DNA of 64,000 bases from Codonopsis lanceolata (GCA_013146195.2 CM028377.1:170727824-170791823), one strand, 5' to 3'. Positions 46,191-55,976 are shown, counted from the stretch's first letter. The notes: generated from the letters alone by a model not told the origin. Numbers and translations: made by a program.

Positions 46191-46241
46191 AATATAGCTT
46201 AATTCACTTTATTATGTCATTTCATTAATTTATGTCATATT

Positions 46242-47846
46242 TGTGAGAACCGCATTTGGCGACCCCCCGCGTGAAAACGAGTTGCTTTGAAACATTTGAG
46301 CACGTGGAATGCGTCCAGTCTCGTTATGGAGTCTAAAATATGTATGTACAGAGTCGTCACCTCTATTTTAAAGTTAAACAGAGAAAAACCAATTATTCCA
46401 GAAAACATATAAGTTCGGAGGCTAAGTTACGAGTTGGGAAGGGGTTAGGCACCAAACTCACCCTTTCGGTGTCAGTTTATTGTTTTAAAATAAGTTAACA
46501 TGCTTTTGAACTATATAGTCTAGAAGGCATATTTATTATTATATACATATATATGTTGAAAATAACATTACTTTGTTAATGTTATTTGGTCATAATAACA
46601 GGTATGTATGTTTATGTCTAAATATTATATATACACATTTATACACATATTTACACTAAAATATAGCATGCATAATTATATATTTACAATATGCATAATT
46701 ACTTTATTTACATTCTATTTATTAATCATATTATATTAATATTTAACTAATTATAATATTATTACTATTTACATAGCATCCATATTATAATATTCTACAT
46801 TATTTATATTAATGGGAAAGACGGTAAATTGATACTTATCTCTTGTAGCGTGTAAGTCTTACCCGGTATATACGCCTAGGCTTAGCCCACTAGGCGCTCA
46901 AAGATTCTGATTGTGCTTCCCATGTCCCTCCGAGAAAGGAAGTCTTTTTTTATATATACACTACCTGAAGACTGATGTGTATATTGCTGCGGGATACTGC
47001 AGGATACAACTGCTACGAGATACAATGCTACGGGATACGAATACTACAAGATACAAGTGCTACGGGATACAAGTGATACTTGATACAAGTGATACGGGAT
47101 ACGAATACTACGGGATACAATTGCTACGGGATACAAGTGCTATGGGATACGATTGCTACGGGATACAATTACTACGGGATACGAATACTATGGGATACGA
47201 TTACTACGGGAGAGGTTTATATCGTCGATGGGTGGTCTGAAGAAGGTATGTGTATCGTGAGAATGAGAGTGTCCGAGGGCCTCTATTTATAGGTGTAAAA
47301 TGTTGGATAAAATGGCATCGTAATGGGTTTCAGCTGCATGGCGCGCCAGGTGTCAGCCTGGGAACGCAAACAGTGAATACTGCACGAGGTGGCTAAGGAA
47401 AACACTGTCGTTTGGACTGTGTTGGAGGAAAGGGTGAGTGGAGCGGCACCAAGGCATGGGGAGCGGCTCCCTCATGCTTGGAGCAGCTCCATGCATTGTT
47501 TTACGGCCAATTCCAAGTTTCATTAACAGTCCTTCCAGTTTGTTTGCTTGTTTTGACTGTTTTGCCTATTTAATTGCCGTTAAGTCCAGTTAACTAAAAT
47601 ACTAACGGAAAGTCATTTTTTATAAGTTTAAATATTTTTATAAAATATATATTATCATTATTATATTACGGGGGTAGGAACGAATGTTACGTTTATAAGT
47701 TTTATATTTATTATTTAACTCCCATTAAGTCTAGTTACCTGAAACTCTAACGAAAAGCAACATTTGTTTGTTCGATTCTTTTAAAATATATATTGGGATT
47801 ATTATAAGACATTATATCTTAGGGGTACGAAGTTTGGGTGTCTAAA
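46242..47846 (-). mobile_element. Reversed Tat-type LTR (3' LTR or solo), minus strand
   Basis: Read on the minus strand it starts TTTAGACACCCAAACTTCGT (canonical TGTAGACACC) and ends GTCGCCAAATGCGGTTCTCACA, about 1.6 kb. It shares blocks with the Tat1 LTR in inverted order, such as GGGTGCCTAACCCCTTCCCAAC. It is preceded on the minus strand by a polypurine stretch, TTGAGGGGCTC, so it behaves as a 3' LTR. No primer site follows it and I found no TSD. It belongs to a second, mostly deleted Tat element in the opposite orientation. Confidence 0.7.
46985..47215. repeat. 16-bp minisatellite inside the reversed LTR
   Basis: About 14 imperfect tandem copies of CTACGGGATACAATTG-like units (CTACGGGATAC core nearly invariant). 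Because 48 bp is 16 codons, the track appears as a repetitive ORF, which I do not take as a protein. Confidence 0.88.
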
Positions 47847-47858
47847 GAGCCCCTCAAC
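47847..47858 (-). other. Polypurine tract of the reversed Tat element
   Basis: Minus-strand GTTGAGGGGCTC directly precedes the LTR start TTTAGACACC. The position and purine run fit a plus-strand primer. Confidence 0.55.
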
Positions 47859-48134
47859 GACGGAGTTTGCTAGTGAACGTGAATTTATAAGCAGACGAAC
47901 GTCATTGAAAAGATATAGACTCCCGATTTCTGGACATGCATCACAAGAAAGATGTTTTATATGATAAGAGTTTTAACACCTGTGTAATGCAAGTCGAGGC
48001 ATGGTGGGATTTCTCCTCCTCTCCTCCTCCTCTTTTTTTTTTTTTTGTTATTTTTTTTGTTTTTTATGAACTAAAAAACATTATCGACTAAAAAGTATAC
48101 ATGAAAAGTAAAGACATTATCGACTGAAAAGTAA

Positions 48135-48750
48135 ATATAAAATTGAAAGACAGTGCGGTATCGAAATGCAGTGCGGTATAAAAAGGACATGTGGCATCGA
48201 AATGCAATGCGGTATAAAAAGGACATGCGGCATCGAAATGCAGTGTGGTATAAAAGACATGTGGCATCACAATGCGGTATAAAAGACATGCGGCATTGAA
48301 ATGTAGTATTAAAATACATGTGGCATCGAAATGCTGTATTAAAAGACATACGGCATCGAAATGTGGTATTAAAAGACATGCGGCATCGAAATGCGATATT
48401 TAAAAGACATGCAGCGTCGAAATGCAGTGTTAAAAGTCATGCAGCATCGAAATGCAATGTGATATTAAAAGACATGCGTCATCAAAATGCGGTATTAAAA
48501 CACATGCGGCATCGAAATATAGTGTAATATTAAAAGACATGCGACGTCAAAATGCAGTATTAAAGACATGTGGCATCGAAATGCAGTATTAAAAGATATG
48601 CGGCATCGAAATGTAGGATTAAAAGTCATGCAGTATCGAATTGCGGTATTAAAAGACATGCGGCATCGAAATGTGGTATTAAAAGACATGCGGCATCAAA
48701 ATACAGTATTAAAGACATACTGCATTGAAATGCGGTATCAAAAGACATGC
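48135..48750. repeat. 30-bp minisatellite array
   Basis: About 20 tandem copies of a 30-bp unit built on GACATGCGGCATCGAAATGC plus GGTATTAAAA, with point variants and 1-5 bp indels. It ends abruptly at the remnant of the Tat1 3' LTR. It lies on the upstream side of the reversed polypurine tract, i.e. in the 3' untranslated region of the reversed Tat element. That region is known to be hypervariable and to spawn satellites in Ogre/Tat elements. Confidence 0.9.
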
Positions 48751-49032
48751 GGTATTTAAATTAAATTTATAAAAAGAATATATTTAGCCAAAAATCTATT
48801 TTGAGACTAAAAGGGTGAATTGGGTTCCCAACTCGAAAATTAGCCTTTATACCCTTACACCTCAGGTATATATGGTTTTTCTTTGTTTATCCTTAAAATA
48901 AAGATGACGACTCTGTTTAAATATTTTGAGTCCACAAATTGAGGCAAGACATATTCCACGTGCTCGAAGTTTTAAAACCATGACCTTCGCTGTTTCAGCA
49001 GCGGTGGACCGGTTCGGAACGGGGCATTCACA
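48751..49032 (+). repeat. Tat1 3' LTR, last 280 bp
   Basis: Matches 3105-3393 of the 5' LTR from TTTAAATTAAATTTATAAA to TTCGGAAC(G/A)GGGCA(T/C)TCACA, then CCTAC. The first 1.1 kb of the LTR is replaced by the minisatellite. The clean TSD shows that the right end is original and the loss is internal. Confidence 0.88.
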
Positions 49033-49037
49033 CCTAC

Positions 49038-49184
49038 ATTGGTTAGCGTGCATGAATATCATATTTGGTGGAGTACTACTTGCTGCTCAACAAACAATTC
49101 TCCACCAAATTTTTCTTTTTTTCATCCGGGTTTGTTTCTTCGTAATACTAATTAATGTATATTAGTATTATTATCAACTCTACA
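49038..49184 (+). repeat. C1 5' LTR, right piece
   Basis: Continues the C1 LTR after Tat1: ATTGGTTAGCGTGCATGAATATCATATTTGGTGGAG up to CAACTCTACA. It matches 55039-55153 plus 55941-55971 of the 3' LTR. Confidence 0.88.
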
Positions 49185-49186
49185 TT

Positions 49187-49202
49187 TGGTATCAGAGCTA
49201 GT
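49187..49202 (+). other. C1 primer binding site, initiator tRNA-Met type
   Basis: TGGTATCAGAGCTAGT, two bases after the LTR. It is the standard Copia primer site complementary to the 3' end of initiator tRNA-Met. Confidence 0.9.
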
Positions 49203-49204
49203 TC

Positions 49205-50285
49205 ATGGTGAAGATGGTTAGCAGCAAGATTTATATGGGTCCTAGGTTTGATTGGGAAATTAATTTTCCTGATTGGAGATGTCAGATGTACAATTTATTG
49301 GTGGTCTGTGATTTAGAAAAATACGTAGATGAGAAACTTGCTAAAAATGCAGCTAAAGGAGAGAAAATAAAGTTCGTTGAAGCACTTGATTATATTTTCA
49401 ATGCAGTTGAAGATGGTGTACGGAAGAATATTATTAGTTTTAAATCAGCACACGAAGCGTTCGATTTTTTGACAAAGACATATGAAGGTGATGATAAAGT
49501 TAAGAGAAATTATTTACAAGTTTTAACGAAGAAATTTGAAAATATAAATATGGAGAAGTCGGAGAAAGTTTTAGAGTATATCTCTCGTGTGAGTGATCTT
49601 GCTTCAGATATGAGGGTAAACGGAGATGATATTTCAGATGAAAGAATTTGTTCGAAAATTCTTCGTTCGATGACGAAAGCTTTTCAAGGTGTTGTAGAAA
49701 TAAATATGGCGACTAAAGATTTGAAGACGTTGACGGTAGTAGAATTAGAATATGCCCTTGTTAGTCATGAGTTACTATTTGGTGAAAGATCAAAGAAAAT
49801 AGAAAAAGTTGCATTGCAAAGTCAAGTGAATTTGAAAAACGTGAATGATGGATTGACAAAGGATAATGGTGGATCAACTCATGGAAGCCAAAACCATGGT
49901 GATAGAGGTCATGGGTGGTACAACAGAGGTTGTGGTTAGAATAATAGAGATGGTCACGGTAACAATAATGGAGGTGGTCATGGCTACAACAACAGTGGTA
50001 GTCGTGGCTACAACAACAGTGGTCGTTGCGGCTACAATAATAGTGGTAGTCGCAATTACAACAATAGTGGTAATCGTGGTTATAACAATGGTGGTGGTCG
50101 TGGTTACAACAATCGAGGCAGAGGCAATTACAACTCAGGTGGTGAACAAGGAGGAAATAATTATTGGTATGACAGATCAGGGGGAGGTAATAACTACGGA
50201 GGTAACAATACTAATTGTTGTTATAATTATGGAAAACTGGGTCATAAAGTGTCAGAAACTCTGTTGTTGGTTAGTAATTGTGAGA
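49205..50285 (+). pseudogene. C1 gag with GYNN repeats and decayed zinc knuckle
   Basis: Open from ATG 49205 to 49936 (244 codons): PDWRCQMYNLLVVCDLEKYV, AHEAFDFLTKTYEGDDKVKR, the YISRVSDLASDMRVNGDDIS region and MTKAFQGVVEIN. This is a Copia Gag of the UBN2 type. A TAG in RGCG*NN (CAG expected) interrupts it. In the same frame there follow tandem GYNNSGSR-like octapeptides coded by a 24-bp repeat (about 49970-50115), then NCCYNYGKLGHKVSET. This is a CCHC knuckle with its second and last cysteines lost (Tyr and Thr). The array may be an RNA-binding, RGG-like tail. The copy is not functional. Confidence 0.85.
49970..50115 (+). repeat. 24-bp tandem repeat coding GYNNSGSR
   Basis: About six copies of a unit like GGCTACAACAACAGTGGTAGTC. 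The 24-bp unit length keeps the gag frame. Confidence 0.8.
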
Positions 50286-53200
50286 ACTCAAATGATAAAA
50301 ATACATAGGTATTTGGATTCGGAGTGTAGCAATCATATGTGTGGAAGCAAAGAATTATTTTTAGATTTGGATGAGTCTGTTAGATCTCAAGTAAAATTTG
50401 GTAATAATGCGAAAGTATCGGTGATGGGAAAAGGAAGGATCTCAATTTCATTGAAAGATTTTTCTAAAAAATTTATCTCTGATGTTTACTATGTTCCAAG
50501 TCTTCGGAAAAATTTGTTGAGTATGGGGTAACTTTCAAAAATGGGCTATGATTTGAGAATTTTTAATGGAGTTTGTAGTATTGGTGACGGGACTAATAGC
50601 AAAGGTAAATATGTCTCCTAATCACTTATTCCTTTTGACTTGGATTGTGGAAATTTATCTTGCTTTAGTTTTGTGATTCATGATGATAATTGGTTGTGGC
50701 ACATGCGTTTTCGGCACGTTAATTTTGGAAGTCTTAATTTTCTTACTCGTAAACGAATGGTTAATGGATTGTCTGTGATTGTTATTTTTAATGGATTTTG
50801 TGAAACATGTGTTTTGGGCAAGAAACATAGATATGTTTTTCCTACAGGCAAATCTTGGAGGGCGAAGAGAACGTTGGAGTTGATTCATTCAGATTCTTGG
50901 TCGGTTGAAGTTGCTTCTAATGGAGGTTGCAGGTAATTTGTCACGTTTATTATAGATTTTAATAGAAAAGCATGGGAGTATGTTTTGAAAGAAAAATCTG
51001 AGTCTTGTGATATGTTTAATAAGTTTAAGTATTTTGTGGAGAAACAAAGTGAGAATAAAATTAAAATTTTGAGAACTGATAGGGGCACCGAGTATCTTGT
51101 TTGTGATGATTTTCTTAAGAAGCATGGTATTGAGCATCAGTTGACTATTAGATATACTCCACAAAAATGGTGTAGTCGAGAGAAAAAAAATAGATCAGTT
51201 ATGGATATGGTTAGATGCATGTTGAGTTTCAAGAAATTTCCCAAGAGTTTTGGGCCAAAACAGTTGTTGTGCAATTTATGTTTTGAACAGGTGCTCAACA
51301 AGAAGTGTGTGTGATAGAACTTCAGACGAGGCATGGAGTGGTCAAAGACCTTTTATTGGACATCTTAGGGTGTTTGGTTGTATTGTTTATTCTAATGTGC
51401 TTGATCATTTGAGAAAGAAACTTGATGACAAAAGTGAAAATTGTATTTTTATTGGCTATAGTGATGTGTAAAAAGCTTATAAATTGTTCAACCCAGTGAC
51501 AAATAATGTTATTGTTAGTAGATATGTGTGACTTTTGATGAGGTTGATGTTTGGGATTGGTATTCTAAAGAAAAGAAAAATTCAAGTTTTGATTCTCAAA
51601 ATGTTTTTGCTCAAGATGAAGATGTTAGAGTTCAAAGTGATGTTCCAACTCCTACAGCTGCACAGGGACAAAGTTCAGGGCGTCCGTAGAGACAGCGTAA
51701 CTTATCAGCTAGGTTGTAGGATTATGTTGTGGTTAATGATAAAGAGATTTCCGATGCAGACCTGGTGAATGTTGTTTTATTTACAGATTGTTATCCTATT
51801 AATTTTGATGAGGCATCTTGTGAAGATCATTGAATTCAAGCAATAGATGATGAGAATAATGCGATAGAGAAGAATAATACAAAGGAGTTTACTACTTTAC
51901 CAAGTAGTAAGAAGGCAATTGGTGTGCAATAGGTTTACAAGACAAAGTACAAACCAAGTGATGAAGTTGATCGTTACAAGGCGAGGTTAGTTGCAAAAGA
52001 TTACAAGAAAAAGCCAGGTATTGATTATTTTAAAGTATTTGAACCAGTTGCTAGACTTGATATTGTCCGTATGATTATTTCTCTAGCTACACAAAATAGT
52101 TGGAAAATATATCAAATGGATGTTAAGTCAGCCTTCTTGAATGACGTTCTTAAAGATGAGGTATATGTTGAACAACCTGTAGGGTATGTTAAAAGAGGCA
52201 ATTAAGATATAGTTTACAGGTTAAAAAGGTCTTTGTATGGTTTGAAGCAAGCTCCTAGAGCTTGGTATACTCGCATTGATTCTTATTTTGTGGAGAATGG
52301 TTTTCAAAGATGTTCGTATAAGCATACTTTATATGTTAAATCGTTGCATGGTGAAATTCTTACTGTTTGCTTGTATGTTGATGATTTGATTTTCATTGGA
52401 AATAATTCGAGATTGGTGGCACGATTTAGGGAGACTATGATAAATCAATTTGAGATGACAGATTTAGGGCTTATGTCTTATTTTCTTGGAATTGAAGTTG
52501 CTCAAGTAGATGATGGTATTTTAATTTCACAGAAAAAATATACTAGTGATGTTTTGAAAATGTTTAAGATGGACAAGGCTAAACCAATCTTGACTCCACT
52601 TGAGGCGAAGTTGAAGTTAGTGAGTAATGGCAATGGTGGTTTCGTTGATCCTACTTATTTTAGAAGATTGGTTGGAAGTTTGAGGTATTTAACTTCAACA
52701 ATGTCAAATATTGTTTATGGTGTTGGATTGATTAGCAGGTTTATGGAGTGTCCTCGTCAATCTCATTTGGAAGCTGCAAAGCAGATTTTGCGCTATATAT
52801 GAGGTACGTGTATTGATGACATTTTTTATTCGAGTTCTAATGATGTGGAGCTTGTTGGTTATACAAATAACGATTGAGCCGGTGATAGTGAGAACATGAA
52901 AAGTACTTCGGGTTATGCATTTTATCTTTGTTCGAGCGTGTTTTCGTGGTCTTCAAAGAAACAACAGGTTGTCGCTCTCTCTATAGCTGAAGCAGAATAC
53001 ATGGCAGCAACAGGTAGTGCTACTCAAGTAGTGTGGTTGTGTAGATTTCTCAACGTTCTAAAATTTAAGCAATATGGTCTAACGAAGATTTTATGTGATA
53101 ACAAGTCGGCGATTGCATTGTCGAAGAATCCTGCATTTCATTGTCGAAGCAAGCATATCGACATCAAGTTTCACTTAATTCGTGATTTGGTTTGGGAGAA

Positions 53201-53375
53201 AGAGATCGTGGTTGGGTGTAGTCAGACGGAAGATCAAGTTGTAGATATTTTTACGAAGTCATTGATGACCGAACTATTTTGGAAATTGAAGACTATGTTA
53301 GGCATGATCAAGTTTGAAAACTTGGTTAATTTACGGGAGGCAATGTTGGGCCTTAAACCAAGTCCTATTAGATAA
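50286..53375 (+). pseudogene. C1 protease, integrase, reverse transcriptase, RNase H
   Basis: Protease: YLDSECSNHMCGSKE, where the active-site DSG has become DSE. Integrase: WHMRFRHVNFGSLNFL, GFCETCVLGKKHR, the LELIHSDSW region, ILRTDRGTEYL and YTPQKW. RT: YKARLVAKDYKKKPGIDY, YQMDVKSAFLN, SLYGLKQAPRAWY, catalytic LYVDDLIFIG, and LGIEVAQVDDGI. RNase H: SGYAFYLCSSVFSWSSKKQ, ALSIAEAEYMAATGSA, LCDNKSAIALSKNP and HIDIKFHLIRD. Order and motifs are those of a Copia pol. About ten stops and several frameshifts are present, many at usual Trp or Gln codons (GVQ*VYKTK, RYI*GT). The RT catalytic pair is intact. Confidence 0.9.
53331..53343 (+). other. C1 polypurine tract
   Basis: ACGGGAGGCAA immediately before the 3' LTR start TGTTGGGCC. 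Confidence 0.7.
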
Positions 53376-53669
53376 AAGATTTATTTATTGATGTATTATT
53401 TTTTAACTTAGTTGGATACTATAAATATGTTTGTTATTGAGGTTTTCTAATAAGAGAGAGTAATTGCGAGCGGGCCGATACCTTTTGAAAGATATTCAAC
53501 CGCTTAGGTACTCTCTTTTTTAAAAACCGTAAAAGTCCATTATCGTTAAATTCTTCCTTAAATGCCCCTCATCCTCCTACCGTCCTTCCTTCTCTAAAAC
53601 TTCATAGTCATTCCACACAACTTGGTGTTTGATAATTGCCAAACAGTTGTAGCTTCAAATCCAACAACA

Positions 53670-53765
53670 ATGGCTGAACAACAACAATCAACTACTTCGA
53701 CAACAAACAGCAACGCCGCGAAAATCCACAACGAAATCATCTTTGACTTGTTGGATTGGATTTAA
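53670..53765 (+). CDS. Short ORF, 31 codons, captured 5' exon?
   Basis: MAEQQQ start followed by a Ser/Thr/Asn-rich stretch and IHNEIIFDLLDWI, then TAA. A GTGAGT donor-like site (53786) lies 20 bp after the stop. It may be the start of a captured gene. I recognise no family. Confidence 0.3.
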   Translation: MAEQQQSTTSTTNSNAAKIHNEIIFDLLDWI

Positions 53766-53989
53766 ACTTTATAGAAAGCAAGCTTTCGGGAGGTGAGTCC
53801 AAGATCCAAGATTTGATCTTATAAATCTAGAATATGATGCTAGTTGTACTTCCATTCTTTTAGCATCATGGCTTTTAGCTGCGTGAAATCCAATGAGTTC
53901 GATTGTGAAATCTGGATTGGATTTGGATTGGTCTTGCTTCCTAGAAGAACTAAATGTTTCTTGGAAATAAAGGTAGGAAATAGCAAGTT

Positions 53990-54110
53990 TGGTCCTGAAC
54001 AAATGTTTCTTGGCAACTTCCTTAGATTTTTACAATCTTCTACATTAAGTAATGCAAGTCCCTCGATGAATCCAATCGATTCATAAACCTCAACAAAACT
54101 TACGACACGA
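53990..54110 (-). pseudogene. TNL-type LRR fragment in the MULE-like insertion
   Basis: Part of a 97-codon minus-strand ORF (54133-53840). It reads VYESIGFIEGLALLNVEDCK then NLRKLPRNIC. This is close to the first LRRs of eudicot TIR-NBS-LRR resistance proteins (ESIG-x-L-x-x-L-x-x-LNLEDCKNLRKLP). The rest of the ORF has no resistance-gene motifs, so only a short piece was captured. Confidence 0.55.
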
Positions 54111-54149
54111 GCGTCGGATGTTTTAATGTGCATGTCAAATGTTTCGATG

Positions 54150-54670
54150 TGGGCGTCATAGGTTTCGATGAAGCATCGTTGGTTTCGATTTGGGCATCGA
54201 TGGTTTCAATTTGGGCATCGTTTGTTTTGATTTTGGCATCGTTCCTTACAATTATGTCTCGGTTTAGTTTATTAGTCATTGTTATTTACAATTCTGCCTC
54301 GGTATATAAATAATTAGGCATCAATGCTTCAATCGTGCCTTGATGTTATTTAATTAGGCATCGGTCCTTACAATCATGCATCGGTCTTACTAATTAGGCG
54401 TCGTTTCTTTAATATGGTGACATAATGTTTCTAATAGTGCCTCGGTGTTGCTTAATTATGCATCGTTCCTTACAATCATGCATCGGTCTTACTAATTAGA
54501 CGTCGTTTCTTTAATATGGTGAGATACTTCAATTTATTTTTCCAATCGTACCTCAGTGTTACTTGATTAGGCATCGTTCCTTCAAATCCTACCTCGGTGG
54601 TATTTAATTAGGCATCTTTCCATCAAATCTTACCTCGGTATATAAATAATTAGGCATCGTTTTTTTTTAA
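54150..54670. repeat. Degenerate GGCATCG/TGCATCGG repeat field
   Basis: About 20 occurrences of (G/T)GCATCG, TGCCTCGG or GGCGTCG, spaced 18-45 bp apart. The partners TTCCTTACAATCATG and TTAATTAG recur between them. The longest near-exact unit (TTCCTTACAATCATGCATCG plus CTTACTAATTAG) occurs twice, 54372 and 54469. Confidence 0.65.
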
Positions 54671-55167
54671 ATCATGCCCAAAATTGATGAACGATGCCCA
54701 AAATTTTTTGAGCGACACCAAATATTTTTCCCTGCAACGCCCAAAATTTTTGAGCGACATCCAAAAAAAATTACCGACGCACAAATTCGGACAGTGACTC
54801 TGTGTGTGCGTCTTTCCTTCATTAAGGGTATTTTCGTTGTTTCCCCCCTCCAAAAAAAGTGCACTGTAGCGGTTTAAAAAAATAATGATGAACTTTTACG
54901 GTTATAATTTCATCATTAATAAGTTCAACCCTAAAAAAAACAAAAACTATAGTGTGCCGCCATCCCTTCTTCCTCTTCTATTAAGTTCAATGTGTCACAG
55001 CAACAATACCGTTCCAATTTGATTCTTCCCCTACCTTGGTTCGCGTTTGTGAATATCATATTTGGTGGAGTACTCCTTGCTGCTCAACAAACGATTCTCC
55101 ACCAAATTTTTCAACTGTGTTTCGTCATCCAGGTTTGTTTCTTCGTAATACTAATGACAAAGATTCT

Positions 55168-55912
55168 TGTAGGACGGTCTTACGGATCCTAGATCCGTAA
55201 GACGGAACCCCATTTAGGAATTCACGGGTTATAATAAATAAATAGCATGTTAGGACTAAAAATCACTAAATAATGTTAGCCAAGATGGTTTAGCGGTTGC
55301 CTTTAAGGATTGGCGGGAGGGCATGGGTTCAGCTCCCACAAGTCACGTAATTATAGTCAAAAGTGACCCTATAGAAGGAAATTTATTATAATTCTCATTA
55401 AAATACAAAGTGATACATTTAATTCTAAAACATGACACTTTCAATACTAAAAAATGATACTTTTAAGGTCAATAACGATAATTTTTATTTATAAGTCAAA
55501 ATGGCAGGGTTAAAAGTAACACATTTAATGCTAAAAAATGATACTTTTAATGTTATAAAGTAACACTTTAATGCTAAACGTAATGATTTTCATTTATAAA
55601 AAAAATGAGACACTTTTCAAAGTGAAAGTAACACATTGAAGACTAAAAGTGACACATTTAAGCCCAAAAAGTAACAAGTAACACTTTTTAAGGGAAAAAA
55701 ATTATAATTTTCATTCAAAATGCAAAGAGACACTTTTAAGGACAAAAGTGACACATTTTATATTACAAAGTGGCAATGTTAATAGTAAAAAGTGACACTT
55801 TGCACATATAAACATGGGGGTGGCACTGTAATTTTCAAAAACTAAGGAGTTGCATTGAGATTTATGAATTTTACCTCATTTAACATAGATAGATTCGTAA
55901 TACCGTCTTACA
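55168..55912. mobile_element. Small TIR element (MITE-like) in the C1 3' LTR
   Basis: Left end TGTAGGACGGTCTTACGGATC and right end (inverted) TGTAAGACGGTATTACGAATC match at 18 of 21 bases. The left end is also half of a perfect hairpin (arms 55177-55187 and 55193-55203). The interior has many AAGTGACAC(A/T)TT and AATGCTAAA motifs. No coding capacity. A few extra bases (55155-55167, 55913-55939) are also foreign to the LTR, so the true ends may lie slightly outside. Confidence 0.6.
55286..55336 (+). other. tRNA-like A and B boxes (SINE-like)
   Basis: TGGTTTAGCGG (55286-55296) fits the RNA polymerase III A box TRGYNNARNNG at every position. GGTTCAGCTCC (55326-55336) fits the B box GGTTCGANTCC except for two bases. 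Their spacing of 40 bp is suitable. It is not a foldable tRNA by eye. Probably a tRNA-derived SINE head caught in the TIR element. Confidence 0.4.
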
Positions 55913-55971
55913 TGACTAGAGACCACCTCAATAGTAACAATTAATATATTGGTATTATTATCAACTCTACA

Positions 55972-55976
55972 AACAA
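55972..55976. repeat. TSD AACAA (right) of Copia C1
   Basis: Copy of 1785-1789. Sequence from 55977 on should be the original continuation of the P450 3' flank. Confidence 0.88.

Larger units (their letters stand above)
2022..49032 (+). mobile_element. Tat/Ogre-type Ty3-gypsy retrotransposon Tat1
   Basis: Starts with TGTAGACACC, as Tat/Ogre LTRs commonly do, and ends with CA. Features in order: LTR, Arg-tRNA-type primer site, gag zinc knuckle, DIGSS protease, G-patch-like segment, RT with YVDDMI, interrupted RNase H, archaeal-type RNase H, integrase, noncoding 3' block, and antisense plant-mobile-domain ORFs. A second RNase H and extra ORFs after pol are known properties of the Tat lineage. 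An Athila element splits its RNase H. The 3' end is a mosaic: only the last 280 bp of the 3' LTR are recognisable, joined to a minisatellite and a reversed Tat LTR. Many in-frame stops make it non-functional. Confidence 0.88.
53461..54913. mobile_element. MULE-like insertion in the C1 3' LTR, gene fragments inside
   Basis: A 1.45-kb insertion. Its ends share inverted AACCGTAAAAGT(C/T)CAT and AACCGCT blocks, and the left end is related to 645-780. Inside are a short ORF with a possible donor site (53670), an LRR-like fragment on the minus strand (53990-54110) and a degenerate GGCATCG repeat field (54150-54670). Exact termini and TSD could not be fixed. A Pack-MULE-like origin fits, but another TIR family is possible. 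Confidence 0.55.
1790..55971 (+). mobile_element. Copia retrotransposon C1 (outermost element of the nest)
   Basis: Begins TG at 1790, ends CA at 55971, flanked by AACAA on both sides. Its own parts are: 5' LTR in two pieces (1790-2021 and 49038-49184, together about 380 bp), initiator-tRNA-Met primer site at 49187, gag/protease/integrase/RT/RNase H at 49205-53375, and 3' LTR from 53344 with two insertions. The rest is the Tat1 insertion, 2022-49032. All domains are present in Copia order (integrase before RT). Coding is broken by stops and frameshifts, so the copy is dead. Confidence 0.92.
53344..55971 (+). repeat. C1 3' LTR with two insertions
   Basis: LTR pieces: 53344-53460, about 54914-55155 and about 55940-55971. 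Comparison with the 5' LTR (1790-2021 plus 49038-49184) shows the two interruptions exactly. The LTR without insertions is about 380 bp and contains the core TACTATAAATATG. It ends CTCTACA with AACAA next. Confidence 0.88.

Noticed and set aside
46911..47292. ORFs with repeated YGIQ/LRDT words
   Set aside because: Translation of the 16-bp minisatellite (three units make 16 codons).
48135..48750. CRISPR-like array
   Set aside because: Units are contiguous with no unique spacers, and the DNA is a plant nuclear transposon.
48071..48759. Repetitive ORFs on both strands (decapeptide MSFNTTFRCR-like repeats)
   Set aside because: The 30-bp minisatellite unit is a multiple of three, so any stop-free frame looks like a repeat protein. 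No start context or homology.
55286..55336. Functional tRNA gene
   Set aside because: Only A and B box similarity; no acceptor stem or anticodon arm could be folded by eye.
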